Virus record (IMG/VR): IMGVR_UViG_3300037847_008249
Span: 1-36,661 of that record
DNA length: 36,661 nt
Strand: one strand, 5' to 3'
Origin: a virus
Shown here: one piece after another, positions 19,761-27,799 of the stretch
Layout: each line of letters starts with the position of its first letter
How positions within the stretch are numbered: the first letter of the stretch is position 1
Translations under genes and position numbers: made by a program
Notes under the pieces: model-generated
What the model was told of the DNA's origin: nothing
What the model saw: only the letters and a program-made list of their open reading frames with translations
Database searches by the model: none

Positions 19761-20167
19761 TAGTTAAAATTTAATTCTATAGTATCATTTATACCTGTAT
19801 TAGGGATACTATAAGTTATTTTAATTATTATTGTATTTTCATTTACATCTCTTAAAACTTCTACACTTTCAACTGAAACGTCAGGAAAGTTTTCAAAAAG
19901 TTTATCTTGTATATCTTCCTTAATAAAATCAAAATTATCTTGATTTATTTGAGTAAATATATATTCTCTTAACCCCGCCCCAAATAATGGGTTTTCAATT
20001 CTTTCACCTGGATTAGTTAAAAAATAATTAATTAAATTATTTCTTATAGCATCCCTTGTTTGATAATTAGGAGTAAAAACCCCAGGGTCACTAAAAGGTA
20101 TATCAACCCCAATAGCTACTCTAGGTCTTAAATCATTAGGATATACTCTTCTTGCCCCAAATGCCAT
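19760..20167 (-). CDS. gp25: Baseplate wedge subunit, T4 gp25-like (GPW/gp25 family)
   Basis: This 135-aa protein is the usual size of gp25. Family features are DIPFSDPGVFTPNYQTRDAI, RNNLINYFLTNPGERIENPLFGAGLREYIF and the C-terminal strand region VESVEVLRDVNENTIIIKITYS. The NPGER-x-x-x-P-x-F/Y-G-x-G-L-R-E motif is characteristic. gp25 nucleates sheath assembly at the baseplate rim and contacts gp6, whose gene follows directly with a TAATG overlap. Confidence 0.95.
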   Translation of the reverse strand: MAFGARRVYPNDLRPRVAIGVDIPFSDPGVFTPNYQTRDAIRNNLINYFLTNPGERIENPLFGAGLREYIFTQINQDNFDFIKEDIQDKLFENFPDVSVESVEVLRDVNENTIIIKITYSIPNTGINDTIELNFN

Positions 20168-20169
20168 AA

Positions 20170-20517
20170 TTATCCTTTACTATTCATTAAACCCATAATT
20201 TGATCCATACTAACATTTCCTTGAGGTAAAGTACCATTAGCGGAAGTAGTATCAACTGGACCATTAACTTGTAAAGGTACATCAGCCGAAGTAGCACTTA
20301 AAGTACCATTAGCTCCGGGCATCATACCATTTAAAACATTCATCATGTTTTCTCTTAAAACTTTTTTATCTTTTTCAGGTAATGGTTTACGTGCAACTGT
20401 CTCTTGTACTACTTGTTTTGGTGCACGAACAGCTTCAATTAGAATTTCTTTCATTTCTTCTTGAATGGCTTCTTTTACTGCCTCTTTTATTATAGTTTTT
20501 AATTGACTTAATTTCAT
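20170..20517 (-). CDS. Small helical protein at the head of the gp25-gp6 unit
   Basis: This 115-aa protein has an amphipathic charged helix at the N-terminus (KLSQLKTIIKEAVKEAIQEE and on to about 35), an RKPLPEKDKKVLRENMMNVL helix and a low-complexity C-terminus. Proteins of this shape sit next to gp25 in other marine T4-like phages, but I cannot assign a function. It may be a scaffold or chaperone for baseplate assembly. Two nt separate it from gp25. It is preceded by an exact late-type element 9 nt before its ATG, making it the probable first gene of a seven-gene late unit or shorter. Confidence 0.7.
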   Translation of the reverse strand: MKLSQLKTIIKEAVKEAIQEEMKEILIEAVRAPKQVVQETVARKPLPEKDKKVLRENMMNVLNGMMPGANGTLSATSADVPLQVNGPVDTTSANGTLPQGNVSMDQIMGLMNSKG

Positions 20518-20526
20518 TTTAATTGA

Positions 20527-20540
20527 TTTATTATAAATAT
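20527..20540 (-). promoter_or_regulatory. Putative late promoter/start element, exact copy
   Basis: The coding strand reads ATATTTATAATAAA, 9 nt before the ATG at 20517, in the 30-nt gap after the 681-aa gene. It heads the gp25-gp6-giant protein run. Confidence 0.6.
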
Positions 20541-20547
20541 TAACCTA

Positions 20548-22593
20548 TTAGGCTTTTAAATTATTTTGTTGTATATAAAATATTAGTTCATCAATCAATA
20601 CTTGATCACTTGAACTAAAAGATAGTTCTCCTTTTAATAAAGTAACACCTCTAGCATCTTTGGCAATAGCACGTCTACGTTTTAAAGTTCCAACAGGGTT
20701 TGAATCATCAGTTTCAACACTAAAGAAAAAACCATTAGTACTAGAAATAATTGGATTACCATCATCTTCTTCCTCTTCTGCTAAATCAAGTAATTCCTGA
20801 TTAATAGCTTCTAAACCTAAATCATCTTCTTCTGCACATTCTTGAAGTAAACCATCAATTGATTTTAATAAAGCTACAACGGTAGTTGTACCAGCAATAA
20901 CAAAAATTAAATTTGTAAGGATAGCTTTATTTAGATCAGTATTTGTTTTTGATAATTCTTCTAACTTTTCATTAATTCTTTGTAATCTAGCTGTAGTTGA
21001 GTAAGGTTGAGAAAAAACTAAACCTCCAAAATCTTTTGCTGGTGGAGTACCAATTGCTTGGGGAAAAGGAAGTGCATCTAAAGATAATCTAAAACCTTTT
21101 AATAATTGACCTAAAATTAAAAATGCACCAGCAATAGCGGTATTAGCTATTATAGTTTTATAGATATTATTTATTTGTCTAGTTACTCTATTTCTTCTTC
21201 TTATTACGTTTTCTAATTCGCCTGGGGTTGGGCAAGTTTTTCTATTAGCTTCTGTTATTTTAGTTATACCAAATGCCAATAATAAACCAATAACTAAAGG
21301 TATAAGTTTTGATTTTATTACATTAGTTAATTTATTTAATGATACTTTTCTTTGAGATAAAACCCATTCAACCTGATTAAGAGCCACATTATTAATAAAT
21401 TCCCCAGCCTCATCAATAGCTCTATCATATTCAATTTTTAATTTTTTAGTTACTGCATCAAAAGTAGTAACTGTTTTAACACCTAATTCAGTTTTTACTG
21501 TTTTATCACCATTTAAAATAATAAAAGTACCTGGTGTATAACCCGTTCCGGCAATTCTTTCATCATCACTATCTCTTTCAGCTGACTTTCTTGATAAAAT
21601 AGCAACATCCAAGGTACATTTTTGAGTACTTGGTATTATTGGAATATAAACATTAATTGTAAAAGTCCCATCTTTACCAGTAATAACATTTTTAGTTGGA
21701 TCATTAGGGTTTCCTGTTATTCTTTTAAGATTAGTAGGTGATTCCTCCTTATCTTTATCATATTCAGGATTTTTGAATTCTTTAACAGGTACATAAACCA
21801 GGTTATTAGGGTTAACTTCTAATCCAACTCCTTCTAGTTCTTTAACTGTTTCACTTCTTTCTAAAAGTCTCCCTAATTGTTTTATTTTTATTGTAACAGT
21901 ATTTCCAAGTAATTCAGATCTATAATTACTTATTTTTTCAGCATATTGAATTTGAGTAGATTTAGATAAATTATTATAATTTTCACTACTTATATTTCCA
22001 ATCAAATCTAATTCCTCGGGTGTTAAAACTTTTTCAGCTGCAGAAGAGGGATTAAGATCTTTAAAATCAACATTAGATATGTCTGGAAATGGGTTTGGGT
22101 TAACTCCAAGAAAAACTTCAGCACCAACTATTGGTTCACTTGTTATTGAATCAATTATTTTTCCGTTAATAGTAAATTTAGTTGTTTCAGGTCTATTGCT
22201 TCTTAATTTTGCAAATAAAATAGCTATCTCAGCACCTATTCTGGTTCTTTGTTTTTCTAAATTTTCAACACCTGCTTCTTCTAATCTTTGTTGTAGTCTG
22301 TCTTCTCTAGTTTCTTTTCGAATTTTTCTATTAGCTTTTCTTAATTCTCTTCTAGCCTCTCTTAATTGTCTTCTTTCTTCTCTTGTTGTGGTATTTTCTC
22401 TACCTTCAAAAACATCAGATAAATATTTACTTAAAGTAGCTTCAATAAAACTAAGATCTAAAAGAGGATATCTTTTTTTATAATCATTAATTTTTTTAAT
22501 TATATCACTTTCATTAATTTTATCTGAGACTAATTGTTTACCCTTTTCAGAATTTAAATTTTGTTGTGATATAGAATTAAGATCAATTGCCAT
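20548..22593 (-). CDS. Baseplate-cluster protein with membrane-like helices and a carboxypeptidase-regulatory-like domain
   Basis: This 681-aa protein has an Arg/Glu-rich coiled-coil segment at about 65-115 (REERRQLREARRELRKANRK). Next comes an FTINGKIIDSITSEPIVGAEVFLG strand pair at about 137-160, completed after a long insertion by GKDGTFTINVYIP at about 300; together these look like a carboxypeptidase-regulatory-like beta sandwich. Three hydrophobic stretches follow: LIPLVIGLLLAFGITKI, NTAIAGAFLILGQLL and LTNLIFVIAGTTTVVALL. An acidic patch and a short beta tail end the protein. Membrane-like helices are unusual in a baseplate gene cluster. It could be a tape-measure-like or membrane-penetrating component; the function is not recognised. 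Confidence 0.7.
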   Translation of the reverse strand: MAIDLNSISQQNLNSEKGKQLVSDKINESDIIKKINDYKKRYPLLDLSFIEATLSKYLSDVFEGRENTTTREERRQLREARRELRKANRKIRKETREDRLQQRLEEAGVENLEKQRTRIGAEIAILFAKLRSNRPETTKFTINGKIIDSITSEPIVGAEVFLGVNPNPFPDISNVDFKDLNPSSAAEKVLTPEELDLIGNISSENYNNLSKSTQIQYAEKISNYRSELLGNTVTIKIKQLGRLLERSETVKELEGVGLEVNPNNLVYVPVKEFKNPEYDKDKEESPTNLKRITGNPNDPTKNVITGKDGTFTINVYIPIIPSTQKCTLDVAILSRKSAERDSDDERIAGTGYTPGTFIILNGDKTVKTELGVKTVTTFDAVTKKLKIEYDRAIDEAGEFINNVALNQVEWVLSQRKVSLNKLTNVIKSKLIPLVIGLLLAFGITKITEANRKTCPTPGELENVIRRRNRVTRQINNIYKTIIANTAIAGAFLILGQLLKGFRLSLDALPFPQAIGTPPAKDFGGLVFSQPYSTTARLQRINEKLEELSKTNTDLNKAILTNLIFVIAGTTTVVALLKSIDGLLQECAEEDDLGLEAINQELLDLAEEEEDDGNPIISSTNGFFFSVETDDSNPVGTLKRRRAIAKDARGVTLLKGELSFSSSDQVLIDELIFYIQQNNLKA

Positions 22594-23867
22594 TATATTG
22601 TTTTTACAATTTTAGATTTATAAGTCTCAATACTATTAAGTAATTGATCTGTTGTTTCTTTAAGTGAACCTGCTGCTAAAGTACTAATTTTTAATTGTGG
22701 TTCACCTGTTAATTTTTCACTTAATATTTGTAATTTTTCTAATAATAATTTAAAATCTTCTAAAAATACATCTCCCTTAACTACAGATTGTGAAGCTTTA
22801 GTTCCACCTAATTTTATATTATTTTTAGCACTTTGTATTACTATATCACCTTGTTGAGAATATAAACCTATGGGTCCTATTGATCCAATAGAAATTGAAG
22901 TTTGTGAATTTAATATTATACTATCAGCTTTTGAATTAAATACAAGTCTATCAGAATTTAAAATAACTTGACTTCCTTCATATGTTTGAACATTTTGAGG
23001 GGGTTGTGAACTTACAGTTGGGTTATTTGTAATTGGTGTTATTAAAGGAATTGCCTGATTAGAAGTTAAGTAAATAGATGAAAGGTCCCTATTAATATCT
23101 TCAACTATAGGAAAATAACCTGTTGGCGATGCATCTTCAGGTTGTCCATTTCTAATAATAGTTATAGGTTCGCCATCTTCACCTGTAGAGGACCAATCAT
23201 TTTGAAAAATATCATTTTGAATTCTAGCTGTGCTACCAAATCTAATTGAGTTCCCCCATCTTCCTTCCATAATAACATCACCAGCATAGGAAAATAATGG
23301 ATGAATATTAGCTCTTTCAAAAAATGAACCACCAATTTGGGGAGAATTATAATTATAATTAACAACTTCTTCAGTTGATTTTCTAGTTTGTCCTTGTTCA
23401 ATAGCTTGATAAGTTTTATTTTCTGTAGATTGAACAAAATTACTTGTATTAAGATTAGGATAGGCATTTAAATGCTGATTATTCCAAATAGCAATTGGAT
23501 TTAAGTAATAATATTGTTTTATATTACTATTTTGATTAATTTGTTTATTAGGTAAATAAAAAAGAATTACTACCTCATCAACTAGGGGATAATTTTTAAT
23601 ATTAGGTAATAAAGGTGTGGCAAATGTTCTAGTTGAGGAAACAGGTAAGGGTGCAACGCCTATAGGTTCATATAAAATAGCACCTATACCACTATAACCA
23701 CCAACTAAATCAAAATCAGGATGAGTATCATCCAAAATAATATCAGTTACTCTAGCAGTTATTACCTGTAAGGATAAAGTATTTAAATCCTCCTGAAATC
23801 TACTATTGTTTTCTCTATTTTGATTTAATGTTTTATTAACAGAAGCAAATCCAAATCTATGAGCCAT
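22593..23867 (-). CDS. gp5: Baseplate hub/spike subunit, T4 gp5-like (no lysozyme domain)
   Basis: This 424-aa protein has an N-terminal OB-fold-like region (LQVITARVTDIILDDTHPDF, ending VDEVVILFYLPN) as in gp5/VgrG spikes. GDVIMEGRWGNSIRFGST follows at about 195-212, the conserved block of gp5 homologues in marine T4-like phages. The C-terminal SDRLVFNSKADSIILNSQTS and GDIVIQSAKNNIKLGG segments look like spike beta-helix repeats. No lysozyme catalytic domain is visible between them, unlike T4 gp5 (575 aa). It should form the trimeric membrane-piercing hub. It overlaps both neighbours (TAATG downstream, 11 nt upstream). Confidence 0.85.
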   Translation of the reverse strand: MAHRFGFASVNKTLNQNRENNSRFQEDLNTLSLQVITARVTDIILDDTHPDFDLVGGYSGIGAILYEPIGVAPLPVSSTRTFATPLLPNIKNYPLVDEVVILFYLPNKQINQNSNIKQYYYLNPIAIWNNQHLNAYPNLNTSNFVQSTENKTYQAIEQGQTRKSTEEVVNYNYNSPQIGGSFFERANIHPLFSYAGDVIMEGRWGNSIRFGSTARIQNDIFQNDWSSTGEDGEPITIIRNGQPEDASPTGYFPIVEDINRDLSSIYLTSNQAIPLITPITNNPTVSSQPPQNVQTYEGSQVILNSDRLVFNSKADSIILNSQTSISIGSIGPIGLYSQQGDIVIQSAKNNIKLGGTKASQSVVKGDVFLEDFKLLLEKLQILSEKLTGEPQLKISTLAAGSLKETTDQLLNSIETYKSKIVKTI

Positions 23868-24213
23868 CTTTATTTTGTTCGAAATTAGTGTTAAGTTTAT
23901 CTAATTCAGCCATTAATTCTTCTTTTTCTTCTTCTGTAATACCTAATGAATCTTCGCCACTACTATTATTAAGCGCACGTTGTACTATAGTAGCCATTTT
24001 TATTAATTGTTCATCGTTTCTTACACCAATTTCCATATATTCTTTTATAAGTGGTACAATTAAAGTAGCGTCACCTATATCATTAATAAGGGGTTTTAGT
24101 TCAGAAATTAAACCAGTTATTTGTTTTTCTTTTTTTTTCTGGTTGTCATAAATTTCACTAAGTATATCAGAGAACTTTTTCTTTTTAAATACTATATTGT
24201 CTAGTGATCCCAT
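23857..24213 (-). CDS. Conserved small protein upstream of the gp5-like gene
   Basis: This 118-aa, highly charged, mostly helical protein starts MGSLDNIVFKKKKFSDILSE and has GDATLIVPLIKEYMEIGVRN in the middle and a Glu-rich end. Short helical proteins occupy this site in other T4-like marine phages, but I know no assigned function. It overlaps the gp5-like gene by 11 nt and carries an exact late-type element 7 nt before its start, so it leads the gp5 unit. It may be an assembly factor. Confidence 0.7.
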   Translation of the reverse strand: MGSLDNIVFKKKKFSDILSEIYDNQKKKEKQITGLISELKPLINDIGDATLIVPLIKEYMEIGVRNDEQLIKMATIVQRALNNSSGEDSLGITEEEKEELMAELDKLNTNFEQNKDGS

Positions 24214-24220
24214 AATGTTT

Positions 24221-24234
24221 TTTATTATAAATAT
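24221..24234 (-). promoter_or_regulatory. Putative late promoter/start element, exact copy
   Basis: The coding strand reads ATATTTATAATAAA, 7 nt before the ATG at 24213, in the short gap after the sigma-factor gene. It heads the gp5-like unit. Confidence 0.6.
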
Positions 24235-24249
24235 GGATATAGAAAAAAT

Positions 24250-24954
24250 TTAGAATCTAGCGTAGCCGTTTTCTAAATAAAAAATATATTGGGATTTAAA
24301 AATTGTATGTAATTTATCAGCTATTTTAGTTATTTTAGGAGTCTTTACATCTACCATTTCTCGTATGTAAATGTATAAAGCTTTTTTATTAAATACCTCT
24401 AAAGATTCTCTTTTGCGAAATAATTCTAAAATTGCATCAGCTATTTGAGCATCATTCTTTTTAGGGAATAAATCAAATATATTTTCAGAAACATATTCAA
24501 TAAAAAGATCCATATATTTATCTAAATCACTTTTTATTCTTTCATCCCCAATTTTATATGAGTGGTCAGAACCATCTTTAGTTAATACATCTACTTCAAC
24601 TTTTTTTATTTTTTTATTATAATTTTTAGTATTATATAGTATTAACCAACGTTTTACAATAGTACCAAAATAAGAATATGCCTTTGCCCCCCTACTAGGA
24701 TCAAATAAATGCATTTTAGATAGAAGAAATGTAATAATTTCATGTTGTAAATGTTCTAAATTTTCAACATCTGTATGGTAAAATTTAAAGGTATGAATTA
24801 TATTTTGAGTAAGCTTAAAAAAAGCAAAATGTATTTCACGTTCATATATTTTACTTCTTATTTCGGGATCCTTAGTATTATTATATAATACTATAGCGTT
24901 TTCCGTGTCCTGAGTAAAGTAGTTTTTACTCTTTTTTCTTCTTTTTCTGGGCAT
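24250..24954 (-). CDS. gp55: Late-transcription sigma factor, T4 gp55-like
   Basis: This 234-aa protein has a basic N-terminus (PRKRRKKSKNYFTQ) and the core LFDPSRGAKAYSYFGTIVKR at about 83-102, followed by WLI. This is the region-2-like segment (F-D-x-x-R-G-x-x-A-x-x-Y-F) of sigma-70-family proteins as found in gp55 of T4-like phages. T4 gp55 is 185 aa. It should redirect host RNA polymerase to late promoters, with the ATATTTATAATAAA elements as candidate targets. Its own gene lacks that element nearby, consistent with expression before the late genes. Confidence 0.85.
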   Translation of the reverse strand: MPRKRRKKSKNYFTQDTENAIVLYNNTKDPEIRSKIYEREIHFAFFKLTQNIIHTFKFYHTDVENLEHLQHEIITFLLSKMHLFDPSRGAKAYSYFGTIVKRWLILYNTKNYNKKIKKVEVDVLTKDGSDHSYKIGDERIKSDLDKYMDLFIEYVSENIFDLFPKKNDAQIADAILELFRKRESLEVFNKKALYIYIREMVDVKTPKITKIADKLHTIFKSQYIFYLENGYARF

Positions 24955-24957
24955 TGG

Positions 24958-25236
24958 TTAGGAGTTGCTTTTGAAATTTGATAAATTTTGTTTTATTTTT
25001 TTTATTTCATTAAAAAACCAACCTATTTCCTCATCATCTCTCCAAACCTTTTTTTCATCTAATTCTTCTATACGTTTTTCCGAATAACTAATATATTCAT
25101 TTATTTTATCAATAAAATCTCTTTGGGAAACAATAATATCTTCTGCTTGTTCATTTTTAGTTAAAAGGTTGAAAGTCGTATATCCAAGGATAACGACTAA
25201 TAAACCTGATACTACTAATAAAATTTCTAAAATCAT
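24958..25236 (-). CDS. Small single-pass membrane protein with coiled coil
   Basis: This 92-aa protein has an N-terminal membrane helix (ILEILLVVSGLLVVILGYTT) followed by a charged helical part (DFIDKINEYISYSEKRIEEL) ending in basic and Ser-rich residues. The layout resembles the rightward 135-aa protein at 30534. It overlaps the HD gene stop as ATGA and precedes the sigma gene by 3 nt. No function is recognised; membrane anchoring with a cytoplasmic or periplasmic coiled coil is the most that can be said. Confidence 0.7.
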   Translation of the reverse strand: MILEILLVVSGLLVVILGYTTFNLLTKNEQAEDIIVSQRDFIDKINEYISYSEKRIEELDEKKVWRDDEEIGWFFNEIKKIKQNLSNFKSNS

Positions 25237-26006
25237 AAATTATCTAGCATATTTTTTAAACCAGGGCTAGAAACTGAATTAAGTGCCTTGGATTTAGTAC
25301 TAGTTTTCGACCTTAATGTAAATGGCTTTTTTTGCTCCTCCACGCTATTTTTTCCTTTTAATTTAGGTAACCATTCTTGCTCAAATTCTATACGTGCTGC
25401 CATTAAATCTGCTTGGTGTAAAATATATGGGAGTGATGTACGTGGTTTTTGTTCTGGTAGGAATGTTTTAAGATATTTAACATTAGCATCATCATATAAA
25501 CCATCATGAGTTTGAATAGCTATCATTTCATTAAATGAATATGTAATATCATGCTGTTGTAATAAAAATAAACCCCTATCAGGTACAGAACAAAATGCTA
25601 ATTGTTTATTAAACATATAATCTTCACCTAATTTATCTTTTCTCCATTGGTCCGTCTGAGGTATATAAGCATCATGGTCTTTATCTCCTAATTTACCTAA
25701 ATCATGATTAATAGCTGAAAATACTAATTCCTCTTTTGTAAATGTAGTCATATCACAACCCATTTCTTCCCACATAGAATATAATTTAAGGGATCCTTCT
25801 ACTACTCTATTTACATGAGCAACATAACCTCCTGGAAATGCTCCATGGTATTCTTTTTTATGAGCAGCTGGCATTAATATAACACGTTCTTCATAACGTT
25901 TATAAAAATTAAGTAATTGTTCTCCTCTATTTCCTGGGATATGTACTTTTATATTGTCTAAGAATATTTCCCAATTTGATTGAATTTGTTCTGCTGATAA
26001 TTTCAT
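25233..26006 (-). CDS. HD-domain metal-dependent phosphohydrolase
   Basis: This 257-aa protein carries the HD superfamily metal ligands in order: His 64 in GGYVAHVNRV, His101-Asp102 in INHDLGKLGD, His167-Asp168 in IQTHDGLYD and Asp200 in LHQADLMAARIE. Such enzymes hydrolyse phosphate esters of nucleotides, cyclic nucleotides or nucleic acids. The substrate cannot be read from the sequence. In a phage it could alter nucleotide pools or remove a defence signalling nucleotide; both are speculation. It has a Ser/Lys-rich tail after residue 225 and overlaps the next gene as ATGA. Confidence 0.85.
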   Translation of the reverse strand: MKLSAEQIQSNWEIFLDNIKVHIPGNRGEQLLNFYKRYEERVILMPAAHKKEYHGAFPGGYVAHVNRVVEGSLKLYSMWEEMGCDMTTFTKEELVFSAINHDLGKLGDKDHDAYIPQTDQWRKDKLGEDYMFNKQLAFCSVPDRGLFLLQQHDITYSFNEMIAIQTHDGLYDDANVKYLKTFLPEQKPRTSLPYILHQADLMAARIEFEQEWLPKLKGKNSVEEQKKPFTLRSKTSTKSKALNSVSSPGLKNMLDNL

Positions 26007-26207
26007 TTATGATCTAGTATTAAGTTCTGATGGAGATATAGGTTCTCTTTCAATCATACTTTTAACATCATCTAAAATATCCTGAGCTTTATTAATATTT
26101 TCCTGATATGTTTTTACTGGTTCTTTCGTGTTGACTATTCTTTTTAAATTAGATAGGATAGCATCCACATTTTCTAATCTTCTGATTATTAATTCTCTGT
26201 TTCTCAT
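26007..26207 (-). CDS. Small helical protein, unknown
   Basis: This 66-aa, charged and fully helical-looking protein starts MRNRELIIRRLENVDAILSN. It ends one nt before the HD gene start, so the two are almost certainly co-expressed. No domain is recognised. Confidence 0.6.
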   Translation of the reverse strand: MRNRELIIRRLENVDAILSNLKRIVNTKEPVKTYQENINKAQDILDDVKSMIEREPISPSELNTRS

Positions 26208-26224
26208 TTATTGTTTTTATTAAA

Positions 26225-26294
26225 ATTACAGGGCGTTCCATAACCCTAAATACCTTTATTTTCCCAACCCTTCTTATTCCAAAAACCCTGTAAT
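26225..26294 (-). repeat. 9-bp inverted repeat with G-run loop in a leader region
   Basis: ATTACAGGG (26225-26233) and CCCTGTAAT (26286-26294) are perfect inverted copies separated by 52 nt. They lie in the 127-nt gap upstream of the 66-aa gene. On the coding strand the loop carries repeated AGGGTT (AAGGGTTGGG, TAGGGTTATGG). No gene fits here. It could be a leader RNA structure or a transcript end; it lacks a long T-run directly after the stem. Confidence 0.45.
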
Positions 26295-26334
26295 AATAAG
26301 GTACGAGATGTATTTTGCTACTCCAAGCTATTTT

Positions 26335-26760
26335 TTAGATTCTCTTTACTACTTCTTGAATATTGTGTAAGTGTGCACATTTTTCATATTCTTCTAATTC
26401 TTGAAAATATATAATTGCACTTTCTAGGGATTCATTGAAAACTTTAGGATCAAAATTTATGATAGCATTTACATCATCATGGTGATCCAATGTAATTCGA
26501 TTAATATAACTCCAAGCTCTATTATAAACGGTAAATTCGGATGCTTCTTTAGCTGCACCTACATTATAATTTGGTTGTTCTTTTTTTAAAAATTTTTCTA
26601 ATTTTTTATGGAATACTTGATGATTTTGGATTAATTTAACAAACATACCTATTTTAGCAAAAGGACCATTCATAAAATCCTTTATTTCGGATTTTGTTTT
26701 TTCATCCGTAATTTCTTTACCTTCTACAAATAGTTTGAATATTTTGTCCTTATTTATCAT
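26335..26760 (-). CDS. Hypothetical helical protein
   Basis: This 141-aa, mostly helical, charged protein contains IITFDPKVF-like and HHDDVNAIINFDPKVFNES stretches and a C-terminal LEEYEKCAHLHNIQEVVKRI. No domain is recognised. Its ATG overlaps the thermonuclease stop as ATGA, so it is the second gene of that unit and is probably expressed with it. Confidence 0.65.
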   Translation of the reverse strand: MINKDKIFKLFVEGKEITDEKTKSEIKDFMNGPFAKIGMFVKLIQNHQVFHKKLEKFLKKEQPNYNVGAAKEASEFTVYNRAWSYINRITLDHHDDVNAIINFDPKVFNESLESAIIYFQELEEYEKCAHLHNIQEVVKRI

Positions 26761-27101
26761 CTTTTTCCTCCATCATAAGTTACAGCATGGCCTTCTGTAA
26801 TTAATAAATCATTTAATTTAACATCACCAAAAAATATTTCACCTAAACATCTTCCATATTTACCTACACCTTGAGAGTGTAAGATAAAATTATTTTTATG
26901 TTTTTTAAACATATCAACAACAAACTGTTTAGCGGCTAAACCCCTTGCTTTTTCTTCTAAATCCCTAGTACGAGACTCAGGTGTATTAATTCCAACAAGT
27001 CGTATTCTTATTTTTTTCCAAGTATCAAAACCCAGATCTACAGAAGCATCAACGGTATCACCATCTACTACTCTTCCTAATTTTGCATTATAAATGTACA
27101 T
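26757..27101 (-). CDS. Thermonuclease (staphylococcal nuclease-like, SNase fold)
   Basis: This 114-aa protein is a compact SNase domain with GRVVDGDTVDASVDLG (9-24), IRIRLVGINTPESR (31-44) and GKYGRCLGEIFFGDVKLND (80-98). The expected catalytic Arg34, Glu42 and Arg84 are in place. The Asp usually before T-P-E is Asn39, a variation common in the family. It has no signal peptide, so it probably acts on DNA or RNA in the infected cell, for example in nucleotide recycling. It is preceded by an exact late-type element. Confidence 0.9.
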   Translation of the reverse strand: MYIYNAKLGRVVDGDTVDASVDLGFDTWKKIRIRLVGINTPESRTRDLEEKARGLAAKQFVVDMFKKHKNNFILHSQGVGKYGRCLGEIFFGDVKLNDLLITEGHAVTYDGGKR

Positions 27102-27109
27102 AATTATGT

Positions 27110-27123
27110 TTTATTATAAATAT
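27110..27123 (-). promoter_or_regulatory. Putative late promoter/start element, exact copy
   Basis: The coding strand reads ATATTTATAATAAA, 8 nt before the thermonuclease ATG at 27101, in the 25-nt gap after the 64-aa gene. Confidence 0.6.
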
Positions 27124-27126
27124 GTA

Positions 27127-27321
27127 CTACTTACCTAATTTATCTAATTCTTGTTCAATATCAGTTTTAATTTGTTTAAGAATATTATATTCTTTTACAA
27201 CATCTTTTTTATTAGGATTATCAGGATGATATCTCCAAACTTCATCCATTACGGTTTGTGTAGCAACCAAATCTGCTACTAATTCTGATTTTTCTTGGTC
27301 TAATTTTTCTTGATCAGTCAT
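27127..27321 (-). CDS. Small charged helical protein, unknown
   Basis: This 64-aa Lys/Glu/Asp-rich protein (MTDQEKLDQEKSELVADLVA at its start) contains VWRYHPDNPNKKDVV, a J-domain-like stretch around H-P-D. With only 64 residues and no full J helix set, a DnaJ assignment is not justified. It begins one nt after the T5orf172 gene stop, so it is co-expressed with it. Confidence 0.55.
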   Translation of the reverse strand: MTDQEKLDQEKSELVADLVATQTVMDEVWRYHPDNPNKKDVVKEYNILKQIKTDIEQELDKLGK

Positions 27322-27322
27322 T

Positions 27323-27799
27323 TTATTTAAATTTATTTCCTATTAATGTAATTGCCTGTTTAGCTTCTTCCAAACTTATTTGGAAAAATTCTTTATTATT
27401 ATTAACTCTATAATCTTCTAATTTAGAATGTACTTCTCTTTCAACAGTTTCACCATTAAAACATTTATAAGCCCATTCTACTTTATAAGGTAAAGCTACA
27501 CCAGTAGCAGAAGATATTTGCTTTGCTCTTTCATCTGGTAGTTTTTTAGTATAGCCAATCTTAAGTATATCTGGAGTGGATGGATTGGATAAAATATAGA
27601 CCCATTGATCACCTTCTCCTTTATCAGAATATAAACCTATTTTTTTGGCTGTATAATAAGTAACTTTATCCCAATTATCTCCTCTTTTACTAGGAGTTAA
27701 TGTAAAATATCTAGCATATTCTACACCTTTATTTCCATAATTTTCTTTTAGTGGAATATAATTTTTAGCTTCTTCAGAAGTAATTCTAGTCAAACTCAT
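27323..27799 (-). CDS. T5orf172 / GIY-YIG superfamily protein
   Basis: From the ATG at 27799 this is a 158-aa protein; the frame extends one codon upstream only as TTG. The second half has GDQWVYILSNPSTPDILKIG, then YTKKLPDERAKQISSATGV and a Glu-containing VEREVHSKLEDYRV and EFFQISLEEAKQAI. This is the T5orf172 (Mug113-like) version of the GIY-YIG nuclease fold, with VYI, KIGYT and the R-A-x-x-I-S/N helix. It is probably a nuclease or DNA-binding accessory. Its start overlaps the end of the lipoprotein gene by 14 nt. Confidence 0.8.
   Translation of the reverse strand: MSLTRITSEEAKNYIPLKENYGNKGVEYARYFTLTPSKRGDNWDKVTYYTAKKIGLYSDKGEGDQWVYILSNPSTPDILKIGYTKKLPDERAKQISSATGVALPYKVEWAYKCFNGETVEREVHSKLEDYRVNNNKEFFQISLEEAKQAITLIGNKFK

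Noticed and set aside
22079-22483. Plus-strand frame of 134 codons
   Set aside because: It is antisense to the well-formed 681-aa gene, and its Ser/Leu-rich product reflects the opposite strand's Arg/Glu codons.
23162-23467. Minus-strand frame of 101 codons
   Set aside because: It is an alternative frame inside the gp5-like gene; the product is an Ile/Leu/Lys run without domain character.
27127-27321. DnaJ-like protein from the H-P-D motif
   Set aside because: The 64-aa product lacks the helices of a J domain around the motif; the tripeptide alone is not sufficient.
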